DNA of 19,255 nt from positions 1-19,255 of the forward strand of contig WRCI01000010.1 in NCBI GenBank assembly GCA_009784145.1. The letters run 5' to 3'. The notes beneath the pieces are model-generated. The model had not been told where the DNA came from. It was given only the letters and a program-made list of their open reading frames with translations, and searched no databases. This document shows positions 7,064 through 15,802 of the stretch, piece after piece. A program made the position numbers and the translations under genes. The stretch is from Methanobrevibacter sp. (GTDB taxonomy: Archaea; Methanobacteriota; Methanobacteria; Methanobacteriales; Methanobacteriaceae). Position 1 is the stretch's first letter, and every line of letters begins with the position of its first letter.

Positions 7064-9222
7064 TCATTCTTGATATCCTCTAAATATTCTTGGGGTTTTA
7101 TTTTTGGAAACATAATATTAACGCCTTCAATGATTTTTTTTCTTAATTTTTCATCCGATTCGCTAAAAAACCACCAAAAATTTATTTGCATACGTTTGTA
7201 AATAATTTTTTCCCATATTTTCTTTGTTTTATTATCAATGTCTAATTCAGATAATCTATTTAATATATCTTCATAATTATTTAAAAGTAATAAATCTTGT
7301 TCGGTTCTCTCTTCAGAATTACGTGAACTTTTCCTTTGTCTCCAAAAGTAAGTTACTTTATTAGTTGTAACAATATAATTTGATAATATAATAGACAAAA
7401 TATTAAAAATGTTATCTTCTCCAATAGATCTTCTTTTGGAGAAACAGATGCTGTTTTTAATAATAAGTGTTCTTCTATAAATTTTATTCCACATAACACC
7501 AGAAGCTATAATAACACTTGATTTAGATTCAATAGATTTTAAATTATTTTTCCCATCGAATCCAACATTTTTCTTTTGATTTTCATCAGGAAAAATCACT
7601 TCTGATGTTGCAGATATATCTGCATTGGATTTTTTTGCATTTTTATATAATACTTCATAATAATCTTCAGACACCCAATCATCATTATCAATAAAGCCAA
7701 GGTATTCTCCTTTTGCAATTTTTATTCCTTTATTTCTTGCACTTCCTCGATCCTGATTTTTCTGGGTACAAACTTTTATTCTTTTGTCATTTTTTGCATA
7801 TCTCTCTAGAATTTCAAGAGAACTGTCTGTAGACTCATCATTTACACAAATTATTTCTATATCTTTCAATGTTTGCCCCACTACACTATCTAAACATTTT
7901 TCAAGATATTTTTCAGCATTATAAACAGGAATTATAATAGAAACTTTAGGCGGGATTTCTTTTTTTAATTTATTTTTAATTTCAGGATAATAATCTATAA
8001 CTGATGCTAACTGTTTATCATTTCCTCCTTCAGGACCATTTGATAAAAATAATCCTCCATCATCATTGAAACCAAGTTCTCGTTCAATATTAACAGAATT
8101 TGGCTCACTATATCCATTTTTAACAATTTTTATTTTCCTATTATTCATAACAGCCATGGCCCAAAACCAAATATCATCAGCTCTGGGAGCTAGTTTCATG
8201 AACAAATTTTTATTTAGTACATCTTTGTAAAATACATTTGGAGGGTATAAAACCCCCCCAACACCAGTAAAAAAGTTTAAAATAGTGGCATGATTATTTT
8301 GAACATTTTTTTCCCAGCTTTGGTATGGTAGCAATCTTTCATTTTTAAAAGCCATCAGATGTGCCCTATGACAAACCACATTTTTCCCATCACAATTTTC
8401 ATATAATTGTTCTAACCAATTATTAGGATAAAAAACATCATCATCTGCTGTTATTATTATATCTTCGGGATATTTTTGTAAAGAATAAATAAGTTTTTTG
8501 TAACTTTTTATATCTTCACACCAATTTATTGTTAAACCATGATTTTTCAAATCAAGTACTTTTTTTGGCAAGTTTTCTTCTAGATATGGGAATTGTTCTT
8601 TAGCTAACCATAAGATAACTCCATCTGGTTTACATGTCTGTGTTAATAATGAATATAAACAATAATGAATATCATACATTCTATCGGGGTATGATGTTAG
8701 GGAAACTATTAATTTTTGACTTCTCTTTTTTTTTGTAATTCCATATCCTTCATAAGCTTCAATTTCAGTAGCTATTTTTTCTTTATTCACAGATTTCATG
8801 GTAAATACTTTAGAATATTTATTCAATTCTCTTTTTAAATTTCTTATCTCGATATTTTGGGCTTTTAATAATTTTAATACATTTTTTAAAGAATTATTTT
8901 CAGATTCTTTATTAGAAAACTTTCCTTCTTTTCTTCCATATAATACATAATGGACTAATGGGTTTTGGTTCGCTTTTTTAACATTGGAATATTTTTTTAA
9001 ATAGTAATTGCCATTGAATTTCTTGCTTGGTTGTTTCCCTTCTTTATATCCATGATAAATGTAATGATCCAACGAATCAATCATGGATTTCACACTAGGA
9101 TACTTTTTTAAGTAGTACTTTTCATCAAAAAGCTTTAATTTTTTTATTCTGTGTTTAGCTTTAAGAATTTTATAAATATTTTTTGGATTTCCTTTTTCTT
9201 TTTTGATAATGTAAAGTATCAT
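7060..9222 (-). CDS. Dual glycosyltransferase with N-terminal YYLKKYP/HYxxxG repeats
   Basis: I start at ATG 9220-9222 (MILYIIKKEKGNPKN), because GTGAT at plus 9227-9231 sits 4 nt upstream as a ribosome-binding site; the longer frame from GTG 9231 would use that site itself as codons. The protein is 720 residues. Residues ~32-107 carry two repeats (EKYYLKKYPSVKS...YHGYKEGKQPS and NYYLKKYSNVKKA...YVLYGRKEGKF). After a short helix comes a first GT-A-like domain (~165-420) with LIVSLTSYPDRM, the DXD-like IITADDDVFYPNNW, a GVGGVLYPP loop and RADDIWFW. A classic GT2 domain follows (~427 onward): VSIIIPVYNAEKYLEKCLDSV, ICVNDESTDSS and IDNDDW as the DXD motif. So it probably performs two successive sugar transfers. 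Its N-terminus is paralogous to the partial gene at 1-590. The IS insertion abuts its stop codon; the upstream gene at 9557 is divergent. Confidence 0.9.
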   Translation of the reverse strand: MILYIIKKEKGNPKNIYKILKAKHRIKKLKLFDEKYYLKKYPSVKSMIDSLDHYIYHGYKEGKQPSKKFNGNYYLKKYSNVKKANQNPLVHYVLYGRKEGKFSNKESENNSLKNVLKLLKAQNIEIRNLKRELNKYSKVFTMKSVNKEKIATEIEAYEGYGITKKKRSQKLIVSLTSYPDRMYDIHYCLYSLLTQTCKPDGVILWLAKEQFPYLEENLPKKVLDLKNHGLTINWCEDIKSYKKLIYSLQKYPEDIIITADDDVFYPNNWLEQLYENCDGKNVVCHRAHLMAFKNERLLPYQSWEKNVQNNHATILNFFTGVGGVLYPPNVFYKDVLNKNLFMKLAPRADDIWFWAMAVMNNRKIKIVKNGYSEPNSVNIERELGFNDDGGLFLSNGPEGGNDKQLASVIDYYPEIKNKLKKEIPPKVSIIIPVYNAEKYLEKCLDSVVGQTLKDIEIICVNDESTDSSLEILERYAKNDKRIKVCTQKNQDRGSARNKGIKIAKGEYLGFIDNDDWVSEDYYEVLYKNAKKSNADISATSEVIFPDENQKKNVGFDGKNNLKSIESKSSVIIASGVMWNKIYRRTLIIKNSICFSKRRSIGEDNIFNILSIILSNYIVTTNKVTYFWRQRKSSRNSEERTEQDLLLLNNYEDILNRLSELDIDNKTKKIWEKIIYKRMQINFWWFFSESDEKLRKKIIEGVNIMFPKIKPQEYLEDIKND

Positions 9223-9406
9223 ATTAATCACTTTAATCCTTTTATTAAATGATTTAGGAGAATTTCCATTTTTTCATTTTAATTTTAGATATATATTTTA
9301 TAGATAATTATATATCATAGATAAAATTATATTATTTATAAGTGTTAAATTAGGAAATAGGATTTTTATATTTTATTTATATTTTCAATTTATATAAATG
9401 TTTAAT

Positions 9407-9443
9407 ATTAACAACATGTCTGATTTTAATGAAAATTTCAACA
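9407..9443 (+). other. Sequence resembling the left end of the IS (possible solo end or relic)
   Basis: By eye, 9407-9443 matches 5805-5841 at 29 of 37 positions without gaps, including TGTCTGAT and ATGAAAA. Five of the matches are in the target flank rather than the element. There is no matching right end nearby. It may be a decayed relic of a related element or a chance AT-rich match. Confidence 0.35.
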
Positions 9444-9547
9444 AATTAGATACTTGACAAAAATTAGTACAAGTTTATTAATCTGTTTATTATATACACT
9501 ATTTAATTATACAACATTTAAGTTTTAAAAATATTTTTTTATCATAT

Positions 9548-9552
9548 GGTGA
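9548..9552 (+). promoter_or_regulatory. Ribosome-binding site GGTGA of the 9557 gene
   Basis: GGTGA ends 4 nt before ATG 9557-9559, a canonical archaeal spacing, and fixes that start. Confidence 0.75.
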
Positions 9553-9556
9553 ATTT

Positions 9557-12500
9557 ATGCTAAGAAAGATTAAAAGAAACCATTATTTATATATCTTACT
9601 TAAATCGAATTTTCATTTCAAAGAGTTATTTAGAAACATTAAGGGATATAATACCATTAAAAACTCTAATTTATTCAACTCTAAATATTACAATAAAAAA
9701 TATCCAGATGTTAAAAAATCAAAGATGAACCCAATTATTCACTATATGTATTATGGGTATGAAGAAAAGAAAAATCCTAGTAAAACCTTTTGCACTGATT
9801 TTTATTTATCTACTTATAATGATGTTAAAGTTTCTGGGCTAAATCCTTTAATTCATTATTACTTACATGGTAGGAATGAAAAAAGATCTATTAATTCTAA
9901 TGAAGAAATAAAAGAGAAAAAAAAAATAATTCAGAGAAATTATGTTCTTCTTTCTTCTCCTAAATTTACTCATTCTCCTCTTGTATCTATTATAATACTT
10001 AATAAGAATGGAATCACTAATTTGAAAAGATTATTTAAGAATTTTGAGGAAAATATTGTATATCCTAACTATGAAATTATTATTGTTGACAATGCATCAA
10101 CTGATAAATCTATTCAATTCTTAGAAGAAATATCAGAGAGATTGCCCCTAAAAATAATTAAAAATAATGAAAATAAAAATTTTTCCAAAGGAAACAATCA
10201 AGGTTATAGGGAATCAAATGGAGAGTATCTTGTTTTATTGAATAACGATATTGAGACAACATATGGTTGGCTTAATGAAATGATGGGAGTAATTCTTAAC
10301 AATGACAATGTTGGTTCTGTTGGTGCTAAATTAGCTTATCCTAAGTATTATGATTCAAAAAATAAGAAAAATTCATTTAAAGTTCAACATGCTGGAATAG
10401 CTTTCAAAACTGAAGGAGATAATTTTAGACCATATAATATTGGAAATGGAGAAGATATATTCCATGAATCTATTAAAACAGAAATAATTCCGGGAGTTAC
10501 TGCAGCAGCTCTTTTGATTAAAAAATCAGTTTATGAAGAAGTCAATGGATTGTGTGAAGAATATATTTATGGCTTTGAAGATGTAGATTTGGGACTTAAA
10601 CTCTTTAAAAAAGGATATAGTAATATGTTGTGTTCAACAGCATTATTATTTCATCATGAATCTTCTACCCAAAAAAAAGATAATAGTAATAATGTTTCTA
10701 AAAGAAGAAAAACCAATTTCAGAATCTTAAATAAGAAATGGAAATCTTATCTTTTTGAGAAAATTTTGGAAGAAAAATTAAAATGTGAAAAACTTTTAAC
10801 TAAAGAAATACTCACGATAGGGATAATTGTAACTGAAATGGGACCTACTTCAAAAGCAGGAGATGCTTTTACAGCTTTGGAAATTTCTAAAGAATTAATT
10901 AATTTGGGATATAATGTTAGATTGATATCTAGGGATGAAAAGTTAAGTAATCCAAATTTAGACATAGTAATTAATCTTCTATATGATTATGACATTTCTT
11001 CTTTGAATCTTAAAGAAAACACAATAAAAATGGTTTGGATGAGAAATCGGATTGAACAATGGGTTAAGATACCAGAAATACATGATTACGATATTTATCT
11101 TGCTTCTAGTAAAAAAGCTTGTGATTATGTAAGTGAATTTTTAAATAAAAAAGTTTTTTTATTTCCAATTGCAACTAATCCTGATAGATTTGAAAAGGCT
11201 ACTTTTTCAGATGAATATCAATCTGATTACTGTTTTACAGGTAATTATTGGGGTGTTAAAAGAGACATAATTGATTTTTTAGAACCTGATGAATTAGGGT
11301 ATAATTTTGCAATTTATGGCAATAATTGGCACGTAATTGAAAAATTTGAAAAACATGATCGAGGATTCATTGAATACATGGATATACCTAATGTTTACGC
11401 TTCAACTAAAATTGTTATAGATGATGCAGTTAATGTAACAAAAGAGCAAGGATCAGTCAATAGTAGAGTATTTGATGCAATAGCTGCAAAAAAATTAGTA
11501 ATAACAAGCGGGACTATTGGTTCAGAAGATACTTTCAATGGATTGATTCCTTCTTTTAATTCAAAAGAAGAATTACACAATTTACTCAGTTTTTATTTAG
11601 AAAATGACCAAGAAAGAATTTCTAAAATAAATGAATTAAATAAAATGGTTTTAGAGCACCATACTTATAAACAAAGAGCTTTAGAATTGAAAAATATATT
11701 TAAATATGGGGTTAATGAGAAATTAAAATTTTTAAATAATCCATCTATTTCAATTAAGATTTCAGTTACTCGTGAAAATGAAGCAAAACGTTGGGGAGAT
11801 TATCACTTTGCTTTAGCTCTTAAAAAAGAATTTAGAAAGAAATATCATTCAACAAAAATATTTTCACTTAAGCGATGGTATGATGAGGATTATTCTGATA
11901 TTATTATAGTTTTAAGGGGATTGTCCAAATATGAAACTAATTCAAAACAATTTAATATTATGTGGAATATATCTCACCCTGATTTGATTAGTATTGATGA
12001 ACTCAATGATTATGATCATGTATTTATTTCCTCTAATAAATTTGCTGAAGAAATTAATAAAAAAACAAATGTGCCTGTTTCACCATTGTTACAATGTACT
12101 GATACAGATTTATTTTTCCCTGAAGAATCTGATGAATATAAACATGAATTGTTGTTTGTTGGAAACAGTAAAAATACTTATAGGCAAATAATAAAAGATT
12201 TATTACCTATTGATTATGAATTTGGATTGTATGGTAAATGGTGGGAGAGATTCATTCCAAAAAAATATATTACTGGGGGATTTATTCCTAATAATGAATT
12301 ACATAAGGCATATTCTTCTTGTAAAATTTTATTAAATGATCATTGGAAAGATATGGCTAAAAATGGTTTTATTTCCAATAGGATTTTTGATGGATTTGCT
12401 TCTGGAGCATTTATAATTTCAGATAAGGTTGAAGGTGTTAAAGAGTTATTTGGAGAGACATTGCCCACTTATTCTAGTAGAGAAGAATTACATAAATTAA

Positions 12501-12643
12501 TTGATTATTATATGGAAAATGAGCAAAAAAGGAAAGAAAAAGCAAAAACTGGTCGTGAAATAGTATTAAATAATCACACATTTGCAAAAAGAACTGAGGA
12601 AATATTGGACGTAATAAATAAAAATTTTAAAAACAATAAATAA
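9557..12643 (+). CDS. Trimodular glycosyltransferase: N-terminal repeats, GT2, two tandem CgeB-like GT-B domains
   Basis: A 1028-residue protein. Residues 40-112 hold two repeats (SKYYNKKYPDVKKS...HYMYYGYEEKKNPS; DFYLSTYNDVKVSG...HYYLHGRNEKR). Residues ~141-375 are a GT2 domain with VSIIILNKNG, EIIIVDNAST, LLNNDIE as the DXD equivalent at 228-233 and GFEDVDLGLK near 339. Residues ~418-712 (YCFTGNYWGVKRD, NSRVFDAIAAKKLVIT, NSKEELHNLLSFYLEND) and ~732-1025 (LLFVGNSKNTYRQ, SNRIFDGFASGAFIIS, SSREELHKLIDYYMEN) are two related CgeB / Glyco_trans_1_2-like domains, evidently an internal duplication. Residues 1-712 are paralogous to the whole 729-residue protein at 1377-3566. It probably acts at the cytoplasmic membrane face to add several sugars to a glycan; specificity is unknown. 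It converges with the dehydrogenase gene 88 bases downstream. Confidence 0.92.
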   Translation: MLRKIKRNHYLYILLKSNFHFKELFRNIKGYNTIKNSNLFNSKYYNKKYPDVKKSKMNPIIHYMYYGYEEKKNPSKTFCTDFYLSTYNDVKVSGLNPLIHYYLHGRNEKRSINSNEEIKEKKKIIQRNYVLLSSPKFTHSPLVSIIILNKNGITNLKRLFKNFEENIVYPNYEIIIVDNASTDKSIQFLEEISERLPLKIIKNNENKNFSKGNNQGYRESNGEYLVLLNNDIETTYGWLNEMMGVILNNDNVGSVGAKLAYPKYYDSKNKKNSFKVQHAGIAFKTEGDNFRPYNIGNGEDIFHESIKTEIIPGVTAAALLIKKSVYEEVNGLCEEYIYGFEDVDLGLKLFKKGYSNMLCSTALLFHHESSTQKKDNSNNVSKRRKTNFRILNKKWKSYLFEKILEEKLKCEKLLTKEILTIGIIVTEMGPTSKAGDAFTALEISKELINLGYNVRLISRDEKLSNPNLDIVINLLYDYDISSLNLKENTIKMVWMRNRIEQWVKIPEIHDYDIYLASSKKACDYVSEFLNKKVFLFPIATNPDRFEKATFSDEYQSDYCFTGNYWGVKRDIIDFLEPDELGYNFAIYGNNWHVIEKFEKHDRGFIEYMDIPNVYASTKIVIDDAVNVTKEQGSVNSRVFDAIAAKKLVITSGTIGSEDTFNGLIPSFNSKEELHNLLSFYLENDQERISKINELNKMVLEHHTYKQRALELKNIFKYGVNEKLKFLNNPSISIKISVTRENEAKRWGDYHFALALKKEFRKKYHSTKIFSLKRWYDEDYSDIIIVLRGLSKYETNSKQFNIMWNISHPDLISIDELNDYDHVFISSNKFAEEINKKTNVPVSPLLQCTDTDLFFPEESDEYKHELLFVGNSKNTYRQIIKDLLPIDYEFGLYGKWWERFIPKKYITGGFIPNNELHKAYSSCKILLNDHWKDMAKNGFISNRIFDGFASGAFIISDKVEGVKELFGETLPTYSSREELHKLIDYYMENEQKRKEKAKTGREIVLNNHTFAKRTEEILDVINKNFKNNK

Positions 12644-12731
12644 TCTCTAAAAATAACATAATAAGATTTTTAAAATAATAAATAATTTTAACAATACTCT
12701 TTAAAAATAGGCATTATATAAAAAAATTCCA

Positions 12732-14036
12732 TTAAAGAACCCAATAAACAAATCCTCTATCAATAGCTTCTTGTTTATTATAGATTCCTTTTATATCAAA
12801 AAGTAGGGGAATTCCTTTTGATAATTCTTTTAATTCAGATAATGATATTTTTTCAAAATCTGAATGTTTAACTCCTATAACTATTCCATCATACTTTTTA
12901 TTTTTGTAAAAATTACTTAATTCTAGTCTATACTCATTTTCAACATCTTCTGAGCTAGCTTGGGAATCAACAATTGTAATGTTTATTCCAAACTCTTTCA
13001 ATGAAAGTATTACTTCAGCTATTTTACTATTTCTAACATCTGAACAGTTTTCTTTAAAAGTAATTCCTAAAACAAGCAAATCTGCTCCTTTAGGATTTTT
13101 ATCATTTTGAATTAACTTTTTCACTATGTTTTCAACAACATAGCTACTCATCCCATCATTGATTTTCCTTCCTGCTGTAATCAACTGTGAATGATATCCT
13201 AATTCTTTAGCTTTGTAAATAAAGTAATAAGGATCAACACCAATGCAATGACCCCCAACCAGTCCGGGTGTGAAATTAATAAAGTTCCATTTTGTTCCAG
13301 CAGCTTTGAGAACTTCAGCAGTAGAGATATCCATTTTATTAAATACTATTGATAATTCATTCATAAATGCAATATTAATATCTCTTTGAGCATTTTCTAC
13401 TATTTTTGCAGCTTCTGCAACCTTTATACTCTCAGCTTTATATACTCCTGGAGTAACTATGGTTTCATATAATGAAGCAATAATGTCTAAAGACTCTTCA
13501 TCCATTCCAGAAACAATTTTTATAGTATTATCTATTCTGTGCTCATTATCTCCAGGATTTATTCTTTCTGGAGAATAACCTATTTTAAAATCTTCACCAT
13601 ATTTTAAATTAGATTCTTTTTTAAGTATAGGTACACATATTTCTTCAGTAACTCCAGGATATACTGTAGATTCATAAATAATAACACTGCCTTTTTTCAT
13701 ATTTCTTCCAACAACTTCACTTGCACTTTCAATATATTTGAAGTTAGGAATTTTGTCAATTGTTATTGGTGTAGGAACAGCTATTATTAAATAATCAGCA
13801 TTTTTTAAGGATTTTTCATCTGATGTAAATTCTATAGTCGAATTTTTTATTACTTCATCACCAGTTTCTTGTGTGACATCAATACCATTTTTATAGCTAT
13901 TTATTTTGTTTTCATCAACATCAAAACCTATTACTTTAGTTTTTTCAGAAAAAGCCACAGCTAATGGCAATCCAACATATCCCAATCCAATTATTGCAAT
14001 TTTTTGATTACTTAAATCAATTTCATATTTTGGCAT
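12732..14036 (-). CDS. UDP-N-acetylhexosamine 6-dehydrogenase, VipA/TviB/WbpO type
   Basis: A 434-residue protein of the UDP-glucose/GDP-mannose dehydrogenase family, which oxidises a C6 hydroxyl of a UDP-sugar to a carboxylate with two NAD+. The NAD-binding loop is IIGLGYVGLPLA (residues 15-26). GIDVTQETGDEV (51-62) and GYSPERINPGDNEHRI (153-168) are typical of the TviB/VipA/WbpO subgroup, which makes UDP-GalNAcA or UDP-GlcNAcA rather than UDP-glucuronate. The catalytic cysteine is Cys264 in GGHCIGVDPYY. The C-terminal UDP-binding domain includes LGITFKENCSDVRNSK. Length is normal for the family and the ATG is followed directly by a conserved N-terminus. Its product would feed the neighbouring glycosyltransferases. 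The exact epimer used as substrate cannot be told from sequence alone. Confidence 0.93.
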   Translation of the reverse strand: MPKYEIDLSNQKIAIIGLGYVGLPLAVAFSEKTKVIGFDVDENKINSYKNGIDVTQETGDEVIKNSTIEFTSDEKSLKNADYLIIAVPTPITIDKIPNFKYIESASEVVGRNMKKGSVIIYESTVYPGVTEEICVPILKKESNLKYGEDFKIGYSPERINPGDNEHRIDNTIKIVSGMDEESLDIIASLYETIVTPGVYKAESIKVAEAAKIVENAQRDINIAFMNELSIVFNKMDISTAEVLKAAGTKWNFINFTPGLVGGHCIGVDPYYFIYKAKELGYHSQLITAGRKINDGMSSYVVENIVKKLIQNDKNPKGADLLVLGITFKENCSDVRNSKIAEVILSLKEFGINITIVDSQASSEDVENEYRLELSNFYKNKKYDGIVIGVKHSDFEKISLSELKELSKGIPLLFDIKGIYNKQEAIDRGFVYWVL

Positions 14037-14366
14037 AACTTTTGTCCAGCTTAAACTTAATTTTTCATAAAAACTAATTTATTATTTAATTTTATTGTTT
14101 AGTTTTATTATTTAATATTTTTATTTAATACTTTTATCTAATCAAATTAATCTAGAAATCTAATTATTTTTTAATCCAATATTCTAATTTTCATAATTAT
14201 AATAAAATAAAGAAAATATTTAAAAAGTAATTATTTTGCAAACAACTTTTATTTAGTGAATATATTTTTTGATAATCTCTAGTTATATATGTATATATAA
14301 TACTTAGAATAATAAGTATATATTAATCTTTTCCTTGTTATATATAAGGTTGTTAAGTAGTTAAGA

Positions 14367-14504
14367 ATGAAAACCATTTATGAATTTAAAAATAGAAAAT
14401 TATTTAAAAATAGAAAATTCAATGAAAAAAATAAAAAACTCAAAAATAAGTTAAATAAATTTCATTTCTCAAAAAGGGAAAATCATCAACTTTTAGAATA
14501 TTGA
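14367..14504 (+). CDS. Possible small basic protein of 45 residues (doubtful)
   Basis: ATG 14367 opens a frame ending at TGA 14502-14504. The product begins MKTIYEFKNRKLFKNRKF and is rich in Lys, Asn and Phe. A TATATAAGG sequence lies about 20-28 bases upstream and no Shine-Dalgarno is visible, so only leaderless expression could be proposed. Part of the frame is the 18-bp tandem duplication, and composition alone could produce such a frame. I do not recognise it. Confidence 0.2.
   Translation: MKTIYEFKNRKLFKNRKFNEKNKKLKNKLNKFHFSKRENHQLLEY
14384..14419. repeat. Perfect 18-bp tandem duplication
   Basis: ATTTAAAAATAGAAAATT occurs at 14384-14401 and again at 14402-14419 without a mismatch. Confidence 0.9.
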
Positions 14505-14625
14505 TAAATCAAATAATTCTATTTTTTAAATTATCTAAGATAAACATAGAGAAAAATTAAATATTTTGACATTAATAGTTTAATATTCAATAAAAACAGT
14601 TTTTTTAAAGAAAATAGGGATTTTC

Positions 14626-15783
14626 ATGAAAAATATTAAAGTTTCAGTAATTATTCCAGTACACAATTCTGAAAAGTATCTTGAAGAGTGTTTAAATAGT
14701 GTTATTAATCAGACTCTTAAAGATATTGAGATTATATGTATAAATGATAATTCAAATGATAATTCATTAGCTATTTTAGAAAAATATGCTGAAGAAGATG
14801 ACCGAATAACTATTATTAACAATGAGGAAAATATAGGTGGAGGTCTTTCAAGAAATAAAGGATTAAAAGTTGCAAAAGGAGAATATATATATTTTATAGA
14901 TTCTGATGATTGGGTTGAAAAAAATACACTTGAATATACTTATAATGAAGCTAAAAAGAAAAATCTTGATCTTGTTTTCTTTTTAGCTATGAATTATGAT
15001 AATGAAACTAAAGAATTTTATGAAATTGGCTATTATAATTATAGTCGTTTAGATGAATCATTTTTTAACCGAGTTTTCCATCCCAGTGAAGTTAAAAAAA
15101 TTATATTTCATATGCCAGTTAGTCCACCATTAAAATTGTATAAAAAGGAACTTTTAGACAATATTAATGCAAAATTTCCAAAAGAACGTGTAATGCATGA
15201 TAATCCATTTTTTTATAATGTTTTTTTAAATGCTCAAAGAGTTGAAGTGATTAATAAATATTTTTATTATAGAAGAAGACATGGAGATTCTTTGATGAAT
15301 ATGAGAGGTGTATGTTTTTCTCACATTATCCCCATATCTAACCTCATTGTTGATGTTTTTAAGAAAAATAAAGTTTTTTTTGAATATAAAAAGCCAGTAC
15401 TTAATCGTAAAGTTTATATTATTCGAATTGATTATAACAGAATGGATGAAAAGTATCAAAAACAATTTTACAAAGAAATTGTAAAAGAATTTAATAAAAT
15501 TTCTGAAAATTCTAAGGAAAATGAAGATTATATTTCTAATTTAAATGAAAGGAATTTAACTTTTTATTTAAATATTTTAAAATCAAAATCTTACTCAGAC
15601 TTTTCAATAATACATAAAATTTCAATTTTGGAAATGGATAAAAACGAACTTAAAAGAAAAGTCAAATCTCTTAAAAAAGAAAATAAAGAATTAAAAAATA
15701 AAATTAAGATAATGGAAACTTCTAATAGTTGGAAAATAACTAAACCTATTCGAATTTTCACCAATCTTTTTAAAAAAAGATAG
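14626..15783 (+). CDS. GT2 family glycosyltransferase with C-terminal coiled coil
   Basis: A 385-residue protein. The GT-A fold is clear at the N-terminus: VSVIIPVHNSEKYLEECLNSV (residues 6-26), EIICINDNSNDNS and the nucleotide-sugar/metal motif IDSDDW at 91-96, preceded by LSRNKGLKVAKGEY. The middle (MPVSPPLKLYKKELL, MHDNPFFYN) is typical of GT2 enzymes from gut-archaeal and bacterial surface-glycan clusters. Residues ~335-370 form a Lys/Glu-rich helix, followed by the tail SWKITKPIRIFTNLFKKR, a common ending in this group that may contact the membrane or partners. A weak AGGGA (14616-14620) precedes the ATG by 5 nt. It converges with the asparagine-synthetase-like gene with only 19 bases between the two stops. 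It transfers one unknown sugar from a nucleotide donor. Confidence 0.92.
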   Translation: MKNIKVSVIIPVHNSEKYLEECLNSVINQTLKDIEIICINDNSNDNSLAILEKYAEEDDRITIINNEENIGGGLSRNKGLKVAKGEYIYFIDSDDWVEKNTLEYTYNEAKKKNLDLVFFLAMNYDNETKEFYEIGYYNYSRLDESFFNRVFHPSEVKKIIFHMPVSPPLKLYKKELLDNINAKFPKERVMHDNPFFYNVFLNAQRVEVINKYFYYRRRHGDSLMNMRGVCFSHIIPISNLIVDVFKKNKVFFEYKKPVLNRKVYIIRIDYNRMDEKYQKQFYKEIVKEFNKISENSKENEDYISNLNERNLTFYLNILKSKSYSDFSIIHKISILEMDKNELKRKVKSLKKENKELKNKIKIMETSNSWKITKPIRIFTNLFKKR

Positions 15784-15802
15784 AAGTTATTTCATTATTT
15801 AT

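Larger units (their letters stand above)
9223..9556. other. Divergent intergenic region between two glycosyltransferase genes
   Basis: This 334-base AT-rich region has no gene. GTGAT at 9227-9231 serves the minus-strand gene. TTATATAC at about 9490-9497 is a plausible TATA box for the plus-strand gene, and GGTGA at 9548-9552 is its ribosome-binding site, 4 nt before ATG 9557. A stretch at 9407-9443 resembles the left IS end, described separately. Its last ~100 bases share pattern with the region before the paralogous gene at 1377. Confidence 0.5.
14037..14625. other. Divergent intergenic region, very AT-rich
   Basis: This 589-base region lies between the dehydrogenase start and the GT2 start. 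It contains strong TATA-like clusters at 14284-14300 and 14338-14348, a short hairpin (ATACTTA at 14300-14306, TAAGTAT at 14313-14319), an 18-bp tandem duplication and one small open reading frame, listed separately. I see no RNA gene or intact longer gene. Confidence 0.5.

Noticed and set aside
8253..8259. C7 run in the 7060 glycosyltransferase gene as another phase-variable tract
   Set aside because: It is short, codes a conserved GVGGVLYPP segment and the gene is in frame on both sides.
11994..12191. Plus-strand frame overlapping the second CgeB-like domain
   Set aside because: It lies in an alternate frame of a clearly coding region and its composition is that of a shifted AT-rich gene.
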